From Methylotuvimicrobium buryatense 5G (GTDB lineage Bacteria > Pseudomonadota > Gammaproteobacteria > Methylococcales > Methylomonadaceae), in the NCBI RefSeq assembly GCF_000341735.1, contig NZ_KB455575.1:3744286-3808285 (forward strand): a DNA stretch of 64,000 nucleotides. The letters are read 5' to 3'. Under the pieces are notes generated by a model, which had not been told where the DNA came from, searched no databases, and saw only the letters and a program-made list of their open reading frames with translations. How positions within the stretch are numbered: the stretch's first letter is position 1; each line of letters begins with the position of its first letter. Both the position numbers and the translations under genes were made by a program. Shown one piece after another: positions 36,001 through 45,315 of this stretch.

Positions 36001-37177
36001 GGAATCGGTGCTGAAAAAAACGGAACACATTGAATTGAGTGCCGAACAAACCGACCAATGGATCGAAGTCTGGCGTGCCGATGTGAGTCCGGTTTGGCAT
36101 ATCGAAACGGCAGGCATCGCAATGATGCATCAAGATAAACGCGGTTATTGGCTGCCCGAATGGCGGCCTTGGCCCGGTGAGCAAATCGTGTTGACGGTAA
36201 GCCGACCCGAACCTGCACCAGGCCAAACGCTGACGATTGAGAGCAGTCGCTTGAATTTGACTCCGGGAAGCCGCAGCCGTAATGCGCAATTGGAGCTTGC
36301 TGTGGATAGCTCGCTCGCCGTGCAACATACGATTCAAATCCCCGAGCAGGCCGTATTGGAGGCGGTCACGATCAACGGCCAATCCCGCCCGATCCGGCAA
36401 AAAGACCGTGAAGTGGTATTGCCGATCGATCCGGGCAAACAGCAAGTCGTCTTGAACTGGCAGGAGTCGGTACCGATGTCGAGCCTGCTAGAGTCGTCCC
36501 GAGTCGACTTGGCCTTGCCGAGCGTCAACAGCAACATACACGTCACGTTGGGCGAGGATCGCTGGGTTCTGATGACGATGGGGCCGCGTTTCGGACCGGC
36601 GGTGTTAATCTGGGGCGTGCTGGTGGTGATCGTGATCGTCTCGTTCGGCCTGGGCAAAGTCACATTGACGCCACTGAAAACCCGGCACTGGCTGTTGCTG
36701 TTGATCGGCTTGAGTCAAATACCGGTGTTGTCGGCACTGATCGTTGTGCTCTGGCTGATCGCATTGGGGCTTCGCAAAGAACGGCCGGCGCAATCGACCA
36801 AGACCTTCAATGCCGCGCAAGTCGGTCTCGGGCTTTTGACGTTGTTGTCGTTGATGTTGCTATTCTGGGCCGTCGAACAAGGGCTCCTAGGCACGCCGGA
36901 CATGCAGATTACCGGTAACCAATCGAGCGCCTACCGTCTGAATTGGTACCAGGACAGAAGCGCCGAGTTACTGCCGACCGCAACCGTCGTATCGGTTCCG
37001 CTGATGGTCTACCGCCTGCTGATGTTGGCCTGGTCGCTCTGGCTTGCAGTTGCATTATTAAACTGGCTGAAATGGGGCTGGACTTGTTTCTCGTCGAATG
37101 GGCTGTGGAAAAAGGACATCGTTAAGCTGGAATCGCCGTTGGATTTAGGACATCGGGAGGAGAACGGTAAGCAGTAA
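33089..37177 (+). CDS. 1362-aa membrane protein with two periplasmic lobes, unknown
   Basis: Very large protein with a signal peptide (LRVRCLLLPLLWLAFPCWA). Residues ~20-470 are a beta-rich periplasmic lobe. A membrane block lies at ~474-570. A further lobe and transmembrane span at ~590-700 are followed by an internal signal-like segment (SLLVILGLPLLMMTPSTPVQA-AF, ~720-740). A second large beta-rich lobe (~740-1160), four helices at ~1167-1270 and a last pair near 1300-1330 complete it. The tandem layout looks like two related export units fused. I recognise no enzyme motif. AGGAGT precedes the start. It may be co-transcribed with mpl, which would suggest an envelope role. Confidence 0.7.
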   Translation: MLRVRCLLLPLLWLAFPCWAEPLKPENVPEPLKPWIDWVLHDDTERGCPFLYNSFEQKRCAWPSRLDLVLSGTEGRFTIDWNAYRESWVNLPGHDKQWPLNVTANGKPLLVTEKKGRPSVFLEPGTYTIEGAFAWDKLPENLTIPQDTGLITLRINGRIIDRPNLKQGQLWLTGTDDRPVKPDERNSLELQVFRQLIDEIPMQVLTRLDLNVSGEQREVKLAYPMLEGFLPLRIDSPLPARLEPDGQLLVQVRPGRWQLDILARSTEALNSIPISEPLSDQPDDWPKSEIWVFDARPSLRVVEIERPAAIDPSQTNLPEHWKRFPAYAIKQGESLVLKTIRRGDPDGEPNNLNLTRILWLDFNGKGYTVNDKITGTLSQGWRLDALPGVELGRVSLDGTNQLITRAPDGQSRGVEIRKGVIRLDADSRIDGSPGALNAVGWAQSFHQVHAELNLPPGWRLLAAGGVDNVPDSWLSRWTLLDLFLVLVAALAALRLWDVYRGALTLLTLVLIWHEPGAPQWVWLNILAAVALLKVLPEGRFRNVAGAFRNVALAVLVLIAIPFMVDQVRIGLYPQLEKPWQQIQGPRYERPVAGAMPEAADELMMMEAPSLDTVRKKARSAAGIVAKAVPSAVPQKRLSERTDPNAKIQTGPGLPQWQWQTINLSWNGSVAPDQQISLWYLSPFVTMLLNFLRVGLIAFLAIAMIERLPKHFKFNRSAASLLVILGLPLLMMTPSTPVQAAFPDPVLLDELKNRLQKAPDCVPNCAGISLMRFTISGKELTIDLEVHARDKVAVPLPGHYEQWFPNTVSIDGEPAKALYSFNNGLWLALDAGLHRVVMKGTAPAMAKFTVPLPLKPKRAELAVSDWQVFGVHENGLTDDQLQFSRIAQTEAVTEKAAFDPGILPSFVRIERTLQLGLDWRVETRVVRVSPSGSSIVLAVPLLDGESVITGGVRVEKGKALVNMTATQSVMHWESVLKKTEHIELSAEQTDQWIEVWRADVSPVWHIETAGIAMMHQDKRGYWLPEWRPWPGEQIVLTVSRPEPAPGQTLTIESSRLNLTPGSRSRNAQLELAVDSSLAVQHTIQIPEQAVLEAVTINGQSRPIRQKDREVVLPIDPGKQQVVLNWQESVPMSSLLESSRVDLALPSVNSNIHVTLGEDRWVLMTMGPRFGPAVLIWGVLVVIVIVSFGLGKVTLTPLKTRHWLLLLIGLSQIPVLSALIVVLWLIALGLRKERPAQSTKTFNAAQVGLGLLTLLSLMLLFWAVEQGLLGTPDMQITGNQSSAYRLNWYQDRSAELLPTATVVSVPLMVYRLLMLAWSLWLAVALLNWLKWGWTCFSSNGLWKKDIVKLESPLDLGHREENGKQ

Positions 37178-37265
37178 GTAGTGAGTGGGACGGCGCTTGT
37201 AATACCGTCCCTCATGTTTTGCCGGATATTAAATTCGAACCACGCCGACTCATCGCGGCTCAAGA

Positions 37266-37679
37266 TCATTCGATGAAATCGTAAGCCTTGTATTTTTCGA
37301 CCAAGGGTTTCAAGACTTCTTTAAGGACTTGATCATGGACCGGGTGATTCAAATAATTTTCCAGCGCTTGCTGGTTCTCGAAGGTGCTGGAGATCGCGAT
37401 ATCGTAGGAACCGTCGAGCGAGTGACTGCCATGTTTACGTTTGACGGCGGTAGGCGTGCCGATGTTGTAGGCGAGCACTCCGGGTAGCTTGGCCAGGCGT
37501 TTGGTGCCCTCGATGTATTGACGACGCGCGTTTTCATCGCCGTGTTGTTTCAGCCAGATAATCACCACATGATGAGCCTTGCGCTGCTCACTGGGATCGG
37601 TTGCTTGTTCCTTTGCGCCTGCGGCCGAACTCAATGCGGCCAATATCATTAAGAGTGAAAGCGGTTTCGCTAATTTCAT
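37266..37679 (-). CDS. exported Dabb (stress-responsive A/B barrel) protein
   Basis: 137 aa with a signal peptide (KLAKPLSLLMILAALSSAAGA). The mature domain (HHVVIIWLKQHGDENARRQYIEGTKRLAKLPGVLAYNIGTPT..., YDIAISSTFENQQALENYLNHPVHDQVLKEVLKPLVEKYKAYDFIE) matches the dimeric Dabb fold. The function of bacterial exported members is unclear. GAGGAGG lies just upstream of ATG 37679. Confidence 0.85.
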   Translation of the reverse strand: MKLAKPLSLLMILAALSSAAGAKEQATDPSEQRKAHHVVIIWLKQHGDENARRQYIEGTKRLAKLPGVLAYNIGTPTAVKRKHGSHSLDGSYDIAISSTFENQQALENYLNHPVHDQVLKEVLKPLVEKYKAYDFIE

Positions 37680-37734
37680 TTTGTTTCCTCCTCGGAATTA
37701 AGGCGATGGTCGATCGCAGAATGGTAAAAGCCGG

Positions 37735-37931
37735 TTAGGATTTCGTGAAAAATAACTTCCTGGAGCTATGAGTTTTGTAGCGGGTTCGGTAACTCGCTTG
37801 ACAGGACGCCGTGAATACGTCCGTGTAGGCTTGACGGCGGCTTTCCTTGCCGCCGACACCTGCCAATCGAGTTACCGAACCTGCTTACCTTGCATTAACA
37901 ATAAGGAAGTTATTTATGACCAAATCCTTAA
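37735..37931. repeat. GGATTTSGT TIR element, copy 3 (short)
   Basis: 197 bp, ends TTAGGATTTCGTGAAAAATA and TTATTTATGACCAAATCCTT, good inverted partners over about 25 bp. It contains GGGTTCGGTAACTCGCTTGA / CAATCGAGTTACCGAACC arms and the GGACGCCGTGAATACGTCC module, but none of the GATGGCGTGAATGCAG blocks. It is the minimal form of the family. Confidence 0.78.
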
Positions 37932-38013
37932 TCTATCCGTCATGAAGCGGGAACCGGCATGATGAATCACGGCGGTTTTTGTTGTTGCCGTTTTAAACCC
38001 GACAAGAAACTAT

Positions 38014-38121
38014 AAGCCTAATAAGAGCAATTGGCATGTGTTGTAGACCGTTCGTGCTGAGCCCAGTCGAAGCATGGAGGGGCTACAACACTTTGAAGCC
38101 TCAAACTACCCTTTTTAGGTT
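38014..38121. repeat. AACCTAAAAAGAGC TIR element, copy C (short)
   Basis: 108 bp, ends AAGCCTAATAAGAGCAATTG and ACCCTTTTTAGGTTT, with the TGTTGTAGACCGTTCGTGCT...CTACAACACTTT core. It lies just after the end of the N-ATPase operon and could fold as a long hairpin at its 3' end. Confidence 0.65.
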
Positions 38122-38157
38122 TATAGGCAAGTTTTTGACAGGGTATGTTGTCGTACC

Positions 38158-39063
38158 TTACCTTTTGCCCGAATCGGCTTTTTTAGACATCGATTCATAA
38201 CCGGAAATGACATCGAACAATTCCTCGTCGATACTTCGCTGGCGTGTCTGATTGAAGGTTCGGCCGAGGTCATCCAACAGTTCGTCGATATTCTTTTCGG
38301 CCCGTTGCATCGCCGCCAGGCGACTGGCGTTTTCGCCGGCGAGCGACTCGGCGCAGGCTCTGTACATCGAAACGAAGAGATACTCCCGGATCAGGGCTCT
38401 CAGCGTCCCATCGTAATCGCCGACCGTTTCCGGAAGATTATCGGTCGGCCAAGCCGCCTTGACAAACTTGAGCCGCCACGCGGAATCCAGGGGCAACAGA
38501 CGCAGACAGACCGGCTCATAGACGGCGCCGATCTCCGATTTAGGCCGGTTATGGAAAAGATAAAGCGAACTTTCATGGCTTAGTTGCCGGGTTTCGGTTT
38601 CGAGCAACAGTTGGCCGATCAACGGTGTAATGGCAGCCACCGAATTGGGCGTCGCAAATACTCTGCTTACCTCCAATCCCGAGTCGAGCAGATGCCCGTG
38701 AATGCGTTCGCCAACGGTCCAGATGATTTGCTCGCCCGCTAATTCTTGAAGTCGCTTGATCGCGAATTCGACCAACACATCATTGAACTGTCCGACCAAG
38801 CCTTGATCGGTGCCTAAAACGATCACGCCGATCCGATCCTCGGCTTTGCGCCGCGTGGTTTCGCCATAGGCGCCTACGCCCATCGGCTTGAGACTCGCCG
38901 TCAACGCCAGTTCGACGGTGCGGGCGTAATCCTCCAATGAACGTACGGCTTCTTCGTATTGAACGATGCTGGAAGCGGCCAGCGCCTTCATCGTCCGCAC
39001 GACACTTTTCAGATCGCCCGCGCCTTCAATTTTACGGCGCAATTCGTTCGGCGTATCGGTCAT
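38158..39063 (-). CDS. atpG: N-ATPase gamma subunit
   Basis: 301 aa, central rotor stalk of the N-type ATPase. The N-terminal [31 protein letters not shown] helix and the C-terminal [42 protein letters not shown] helix form the coiled coil of gamma subunits. It is diverged relative to housekeeping F-type gammas, as is usual for N-ATPases. Last gene of the atpDCQRBEFAG operon. Its start overlaps the atpA stop by 4 bp (ATGA). Confidence 0.93.
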   Translation of the reverse strand: MTDTPNELRRKIEGAGDLKSVVRTMKALAASSIVQYEEAVRSLEDYARTVELALTASLKPMGVGAYGETTRRKAEDRIGVIVLGTDQGLVGQFNDVLVEFAIKRLQELAGEQIIWTVGERIHGHLLDSGLEVSRVFATPNSVAAITPLIGQLLLETETRQLSHESSLYLFHNRPKSEIGAVYEPVCLRLLPLDSAWRLKFVKAAWPTDNLPETVGDYDGTLRALIREYLFVSMYRACAESLAGENASRLAAMQRAEKNIDELLDDLGRTFNQTRQRSIDEELFDVISGYESMSKKADSGKR

Positions 39064-40589
39064 TTTTGCATCGGCGCCAGTGCCTTGCCGGCGAGTTCAA
39101 CGATAGCGCCGCGGTTCGAGTCGCTCAAAGGTTCGTCCGACAATAGACTTTGCCGTAGCGCTTCGGGCAGCTCCCGTGATGCATCGCGAACCGCGAGCTC
39201 AGCCTCGGGCATTCGGTCCAGCGGTACGGTATCGAACAAGCCTTCTGTCAATGCCAGTAAAACCGCTATTTGTTCGGCTACCGAAAACGTTTCGAATTCC
39301 GGTTGTTTAAGGCAGGTGCGGATACGACGTCCGTGTTCGATCGTCTTGCGGGTATGTTCATCGAGACGGGTGCCGAAACGGGCAAAGGTTTCCAATTCTT
39401 CGAATTGCGCGTAAGCCAGCTTCAGGTCGCCCGCAACGGAACGGTAGGCGGGGCGCTGTGCCTTGCCGCCCACCCGCGATACCGACTTGCCCACATCGAT
39501 GGCCGGCAATACGCCTAATTCGAACAAGGCCGGCGACAAATAAATCTGGCCGTCGGTAATCGAAATCAGATTGGTCGGAATATAGGCGGACAGATTCTGC
39601 GCTTCGGTTTCGATGATCGGCAGCGCGGTCAATGAGCCGCCGCCGAGATCGTCATGCAAATGTGTCGCGCGCTCCAATAATCGGGAATGAATATAAAAAA
39701 TATCCCCGGGAAAAGCTTCGCGTCCCGGCGGTCGCCGCAACAATAATGAAAGCTCGCGGTAAGCGCGGGCATGATTGGTTAAGTCGTCATAAACGATCAG
39801 TACGTCACGGCCTTGTTCCATGAAATATTCGGCTATGCTGGTCGCCGCATAAGGCGCGATATAGGCTAGACCGGATGGGCGGTGGCCGCCTGTGACCACG
39901 ACCACCGTATAATCCATCGCGCCTTTTTCCTGCAAGGTGGCGATCACTTGGGACACGGCCGAAGCCCGTTGGCCGATCGCGCAATAAACACATAGGACAT
40001 TTTGATCGCGCTGATTAAGTATCGTGTTGATCGCAATGGAGGTTTTGCCGATTTGCCGATCGCCCAGGATCAGTTCGCGCTGACCTCGACCGATCGGGAT
40101 CAATGCGTCGATGACTTTAATGCCGGTTTGCAGCGGTACGGTCACCGGAGACCGGTCCATGATCGCAGGCGCTTCGCGCTCGATGGGACGGCGCTCGCTA
40201 AAATCGAGCGGTCCTTTTCCGTCCATGGCATGACCTAGCGGGTCGATCACGCGTCCAATGAGCCCTGTGCCCACCGGCACATCCATCACCCGGCCGGTGC
40301 GTTCGACTTCATCGCCGGCCTGTAAATGCCAATAATCGCCGAGTAGAACGACGCCGGTTTCATCCTCTTCGACATTGAAGGCAATGCCGTATAAATCGTT
40401 CGGAAACCTGACCAACTCTTCAAAACCCACGCCCGGCAATCCGGACACTTTGGCGATGCCGGTAGACACGGTTGTGATCGTGCCCACCTCTTGCAAGGTC
40501 ATTTGCGGGCTATAGGTTTCACGAGCCTGTTTGATGTTCTCGAAGGCGCGCTCCAGAACGCTTGCTAACTGATCAGACGGCATGAGCAT
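39060..40589 (-). CDS. atpA: N-ATPase alpha subunit
   Basis: 509-aa non-catalytic alpha subunit. P-loop [34 protein letters not shown] and the C-terminal [18 protein letters not shown]-type region (here [21 protein letters not shown]) are intact. [21 protein letters not shown] carries the arginine finger. It partners with AtpD in the F1 hexamer. Its start overlaps the atpF end by 17 bp. Confidence 0.96.
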   Translation of the reverse strand: MLMPSDQLASVLERAFENIKQARETYSPQMTLQEVGTITTVSTGIAKVSGLPGVGFEELVRFPNDLYGIAFNVEEDETGVVLLGDYWHLQAGDEVERTGRVMDVPVGTGLIGRVIDPLGHAMDGKGPLDFSERRPIEREAPAIMDRSPVTVPLQTGIKVIDALIPIGRGQRELILGDRQIGKTSIAINTILNQRDQNVLCVYCAIGQRASAVSQVIATLQEKGAMDYTVVVVTGGHRPSGLAYIAPYAATSIAEYFMEQGRDVLIVYDDLTNHARAYRELSLLLRRPPGREAFPGDIFYIHSRLLERATHLHDDLGGGSLTALPIIETEAQNLSAYIPTNLISITDGQIYLSPALFELGVLPAIDVGKSVSRVGGKAQRPAYRSVAGDLKLAYAQFEELETFARFGTRLDEHTRKTIEHGRRIRTCLKQPEFETFSVAEQIAVLLALTEGLFDTVPLDRMPEAELAVRDASRELPEALRQSLLSDEPLSDSNRGAIVELAGKALAPMQK

Positions 40590-41373
40590 CGGGTCCGGAA
40601 TGGCTCTGAGATACGCTTTTGGCCGTTAGTGTCCGATCTATACTGCTCTCAAAGTCTTGCAGGTATTCTGCGATATTCCAAGATAGTTTCCGGCCATTCG
40701 AACTCAGTTCGATGCCGCTGATTTGATCGGCATCGATATCGAATTCAATCGGGGCATTGACCGTAAATACGTCGTTGACGGCTTGTTTGATGGCGCTTTG
40801 CTGTTCCGGCATTAGAGCGAAAACGCTACGGACCTGGATTGGACTCGATGACTCTTGGATCGCATCGCTAAGCCGATTTTTTTCGGAGTCGTCGAGCGTG
40901 TGCAGACGTTGGAGAAAGGCTTCGCAAATACGCTGCTCCAGGCTCACCGAAGCCAAATCGGCTAACGTTTTACGGCTGATGGCAAAAACTTCCTCCCGGG
41001 TATTTCGCATGAGTTCCCGGTGTAAGCGATTTTGCTCGTTTTTTAGCGCTTGCTGCCAGGCGGAACGAAGCTCATCGGCTTCAATTCTTGCCGCCTTAAT
41101 CAGTTTTTCGCGTTCGTGAGCCGCATCATCATGTACTTGTTTCAAAAGGCTCTCGCGCTGCTGCTCGAAACGTTCAATTTTGTCGACATATTCGATGCGT
41201 TCTCGTTCGGCAGAGGCCTTTATTTTTCGGGCTTCTTCCAGCTGTCCGGCAATTTTGTTTTCGCGATCGGTCAGCGCCTGCATGATGGGCTTATAAAGAA
41301 AGCGCTTCAACAAAGCCATCAAAATCAAGAAGTTGACAAGTTGAGCGAAAACGGTGAACCAGTCGATTAGCAT
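40573..41373 (-). CDS. atpF: N-ATPase b/delta stator subunit
   Basis: 266 aa, longer than ordinary b subunits. One N-terminal membrane span ([19 protein letters not shown]) and a long charged coiled coil (residues ~35-150) form the b part. The last ~100 residues ([22 protein letters not shown] ... [30 protein letters not shown]) resemble the C-terminal part of the delta/OSCP subunit. No separate atpH is present, in keeping with N-ATPase operons, so this protein probably supplies both stator functions. Confidence 0.9.
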   Translation of the reverse strand: MLIDWFTVFAQLVNFLILMALLKRFLYKPIMQALTDRENKIAGQLEEARKIKASAERERIEYVDKIERFEQQRESLLKQVHDDAAHEREKLIKAARIEADELRSAWQQALKNEQNRLHRELMRNTREEVFAISRKTLADLASVSLEQRICEAFLQRLHTLDDSEKNRLSDAIQESSSPIQVRSVFALMPEQQSAIKQAVNDVFTVNAPIEFDIDADQISGIELSSNGRKLSWNIAEYLQDFESSIDRTLTAKSVSQSHSGPDAHAV

Positions 41374-41377
41374 GGCT

Positions 41378-41659
41378 TTACTGCCCCGCTGTCTGGGCTA
41401 TCACATAATTCCAAAAAGGATTGGCGAAGACCAGAATCATCGACACGACAAAACAATAAATGGCGGTCGATTCGACCATGGCCAGACCAACAAACAGCGT
41501 TCGGGTAATTGTTGCCGCAGCATCAGGTTGTTGCGCCAATGCCGTTAATGCGGCTGCAACCGCTTTTCCTTCACCCAAAGCTGGCCCAATACTCCCAATA
41601 CAGATGGTAAAGCCAGCGGTCATGATCGATGCGACGGCAATGTAAGCGATAATATCCAT
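41378..41659 (-). CDS. atpE: N-ATPase c subunit (rotor ring)
   Basis: 93-aa hairpin protein. Helix 1 ends SIGPALGEGKAV with Glu30 where Na+-type c subunits usually have Gln. Helix 2 is VGLAMVESTAIYCFVVSMIL with Glu63-Ser64-Thr65 and Tyr68, which match the Na+-coordinating set of known Na+ rings. Both a second carboxylate in helix 1 and the EST-Y motif are traits of N-ATPases. ATG 41659 has GAGGAGTC upstream; the longer frame to 41743 runs into repeat DNA. A TIR repeat separates it from atpB. Confidence 0.95.
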   Translation of the reverse strand: MDIIAYIAVASIMTAGFTICIGSIGPALGEGKAVAAALTALAQQPDAAATITRTLFVGLAMVESTAIYCFVVSMILVFANPFWNYVIAQTAGQ

Positions 41660-41730
41660 AATGACTCCTCTAATTTTTGATGTTAGTTTTGTAAGGTATG
41701 CTGCGCAGCCTTTGCAAAGGTATCCCGGCG

Positions 41731-41889
41731 ATACCTTTCGCACTTCAAATTTAGGCAGTGCCTAAGGAGGCACCGGGGTGCCTGACAAAGGCTTTGCCAG
41801 CATGGATGCTGGCATAGAGCCTACATGGACGTATTTACGGCGTCCTTTGGCGGGCCCCCGGTGCCGAATTTTGATCTACGATGGGTATA
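41731..41889 (-). repeat. TATACC-type TIR element inside the N-ATPase operon
   Basis: 159 bp, ends ATACCTTTCGCACTTCAAAT and TTGATCTACGATGGGTATA, in reverse orientation. It carries the hairpin module (reverse of GGACGCCGTAAATACGTCC) and GCCAGCATGGATGCTGGC. It lies between atpB and atpE, where N-ATPase operons normally have little spacing. Confidence 0.8.
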
Positions 41890-41937
41890 ATTTGTCCCGT
41901 AATGGGTACGCGATGCATACTTTACCTGCGCATGTCG

Positions 41938-42606
41938 TCAATCATGACGGCGGGTGGCCGCAGCAATATACACTGTCGCCAGTATCGTAAAGATATAGGC
42001 TTGCACGATGCCGGTTAGTAGACCTAATGCATTCATGATAATCGGAAAAAACAAGGGTGTCACAACTAACAATATCGCGACAATCATCGTACCGCTCATC
42101 ATATTGCCGAACAGACGCACGGCCAATGCCAAGGTGCGGGATAATTCACCGATGATATTGAACGGCAACATAATCAGCGTCGGCTTTAAGTAGGACTTTA
42201 AATAACCGCCAAAGCCTTGCTCGGCAATACCGTAAAACGGCACGGCTATGAAAACGGCGATGGCCAATGCTGCCGTGGTCGATAACGAACCGGTCGGCGG
42301 TTCATAGCCGGGTAAAATCGCAAACAGATTGGCGGTGACGATAAACAGAAATAAGGTACCCAGAAACCCGAGGTATTTTTCCGGTCGCTTCAGGCCGACC
42401 TCCTCGATTTGTTGATTCAGGGTAATGACGATGACTTCCAGAACACTCTGCCAGCGTTTATTTTCTAGGCTTCTGGTTAGGTTTCGAGTGATCAGAATCG
42501 CACCGACAACCAACACTAGCATAATAGCCCAAGTCGTCACGATCGTGCCGTTAAGCTTAAGAAAACCGTATTGCCAAAAAATGATTTGATCTGAACTCAA
42601 ACGCAT
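41938..42606 (-). CDS. atpB: N-ATPase a subunit
   Basis: 222-aa membrane protein with five or six helices. The essential stator arginine lies in GELSRTLALAVRLFGNMMSG, followed by the last helix NALGLLTGIVQAYIFTILATVYIAAAT. It is shorter than housekeeping a subunits, as is usual for N-ATPases. It forms the ion half-channels with the c-ring. It starts 4 bp after the atpR stop. Confidence 0.95.
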   Translation of the reverse strand: MRLSSDQIIFWQYGFLKLNGTIVTTWAIMLVLVVGAILITRNLTRSLENKRWQSVLEVIVITLNQQIEEVGLKRPEKYLGFLGTLFLFIVTANLFAILPGYEPPTGSLSTTAALAIAVFIAVPFYGIAEQGFGGYLKSYLKPTLIMLPFNIIGELSRTLALAVRLFGNMMSGTMIVAILLVVTPLFFPIIMNALGLLTGIVQAYIFTILATVYIAAATRRHD

Positions 42607-42610
42607 GTGC

Positions 42611-42913
42611 TTATTCCTCGACAGTTTCGGGCAATTTTATCGATTCGAAACGGGTCAACCGAACGACGATGAAACGAGCAACGACAAAGCCTAATAGACA
42701 AGCCAAAAGCCTTGGCCAATGATCGGCAGCCAACCAATAAAAACCGGCCAGCGTGATGCCGGTTCGAAGCAGCATACTGCTAAAAAACCAGAGTCCGGGA
42801 CGTTTTGACTGAAGGCCTTTTTGCACGGTCCACCAAAGTCCTCCGAAAAAAAACATCCCCAGCAAGCTGCCGGCCCCGAAAGCCAGTGCCAACATCAGAT
42901 TTTCAGTCATCAT
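42611..42913 (-). CDS. atpR: N-ATPase accessory membrane protein AtpR
   Basis: 100 aa with three predicted helices (NLMLALAFGAGSLLGMFFFGGLWWTV, LWFFSSMLLRTGITLAGFYWLAA, LLACLLGFVVARFIVVRLTR). The FGGLWWTV..., LRTGITLAGFY and GFVVARFIV pattern matches the AtpR family found only in N-ATPase operons. ATG 42913 (ATGATGACTGA) overlaps the atpQ stop by 11 bp, so translation is coupled. It likely assists c-ring assembly or ion supply. Confidence 0.9.
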   Translation of the reverse strand: MMTENLMLALAFGAGSLLGMFFFGGLWWTVQKGLQSKRPGLWFFSSMLLRTGITLAGFYWLAADHWPRLLACLLGFVVARFIVVRLTRFESIKLPETVEE

Positions 42914-43241
42914 TTTTATCCTGTTTTTTATGGATTCGGGTTTCTTCTTCGGACACCCAACGCCAGGCGTTCCAGCACCCAAGCATCAATCCCCCGATCA
43001 ATAACATCAAGGTCCAGGAATGGGAGCCGGGATATCGACTGTCTAGCCATAAACCGACGATGGTTCCCAGTAACATTGGAATGGCGACAGACCAGCCGAT
43101 CAAGCCGAACCAACCCAAGCCGAACCAGATTGTCTTATTCACTTGCCGTTGGGCTTCGAGCTTGCGTTCGGCCTTTGCACCGACTTGACGGCTCAACGGC
43201 GAGTCGGTAGACCGCTTTTTTTTATCGTTTGGTTCAGCCAC
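42903..43241 (-). CDS. atpQ: N-ATPase accessory membrane protein AtpQ (AtpI-like)
   Basis: 112 aa. A charged N-terminus (NDKKKRSTDSPLSRQVGAKAERKLEAQRQ) precedes two helices (WFGLGWFGLIGWSVAIPMLLGTIVGLWLD and SWTLMLLIGGLMLGCWNAWRWV). This is the AtpI/AtpQ family, with the GTIVGLWLD motif. I chose GTG 43241, which overlaps the atpC stop by 8 bp (GTGGCTGA) and has GGAG upstream. A longer frame to 43475 only shadows atpC. Confidence 0.88.
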   Translation of the reverse strand: MAEPNDKKKRSTDSPLSRQVGAKAERKLEAQRQVNKTIWFGLGWFGLIGWSVAIPMLLGTIVGLWLDSRYPGSHSWTLMLLIGGLMLGCWNAWRWVSEEETRIHKKQDKNDD

Positions 43242-43638
43242 GATGATACTCCATAAAGCGCCGGACAAAACCGCTTTCCAGTTTAGCCATGACCGAGCGA
43301 ACGTTTTTTTCGTGTTCGTCCAATTCAAGAAATTCGTGCTCCACAGCCTCGCGCAATCGATCCAATTCGATACCGCCGATGGCGTTGCGCACCGATACCA
43401 GGACCTCGCTTCCAATCTTGACCAGCACGCCTTGATCAATGGCCAAATAAACCTCGTCAGCCGACGCCGTTTCATAGGTTAGAATGCCCGGAGCCAAAGC
43501 CGCAGCACAATCCAGGCGGTTCGGCAATATGCCGAACGAGCCTTGGGAAGTCTCGGCAATGATCCGACTGACGTCCTCGTGCTCGGCGAATACCCGGAAA
43601 GGCAACAAGATTTTAAGATGCATCGATGACGGCTTCAT
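43234..43638 (-). CDS. atpC: N-ATPase epsilon subunit
   Basis: 134-aa epsilon subunit. The N-terminal beta-sandwich begins MHLKILLPFRVFAEHEDVSRIIAETSQGSFGILPNRLDCAAALAPGILTY, the family signature for ion-pump epsilon chains. The C-terminal helical pair ends FVRRFMEYHRG. ATG 43638 lies 7 bp after the atpD stop. An upstream in-frame ATG at 43665 overlaps atpD and looks less likely. Confidence 0.93.
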   Translation of the reverse strand: MKPSSMHLKILLPFRVFAEHEDVSRIIAETSQGSFGILPNRLDCAAALAPGILTYETASADEVYLAIDQGVLVKIGSEVLVSVRNAIGGIELDRLREAVEHEFLELDEHEKNVRSVMAKLESGFVRRFMEYHRG

Positions 43639-43645
43639 AGTGGAC

Positions 43646-45097
<1,452 letters not shown>

Positions 45098-45159
45098 TTA
45101 TTTAATAGAGGCTATGTTCGCGTTAATAGTTGAAGTTGTAGCACACCAGTCTCTTCTGC

Positions 45160-45264
45160 GGGACGGGTTATTTAACCCGTCCCCAACGTTTCGGTTTACC
45201 CTAAACATTTCGGCTTACTTCGGGCAAAGTCAAAACGTTTCGGACGGGGTTGCAAACCCCGTCC
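45160..45264. repeat. two GC-rich hairpins (REP-like)
   Basis: GGGACGGGTTATTTAACCCG continues into a perfect palindrome at 45160-45183. GGACGGGGTTGCAAACCCCG forms another at 45242-45264. Between them AACGTTTCGG occurs twice, with CATTTCGGC as a weaker copy. Either hairpin could separate the atpD promoter from the downstream chemoreceptor gene. Confidence 0.6.
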
Positions 45265-45315
45265 TGCTTGGGCATTTTCTATATTCCGAGCCGTCAAAAT
45301 AAAAATGGCGCCTGA

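Noticed and set aside
42983-43475. 190-codon frame as a longer AtpQ
   Set aside because: The first ~78 codons are an out-of-frame reading of atpC. GTG 43241 gives the proper family length.
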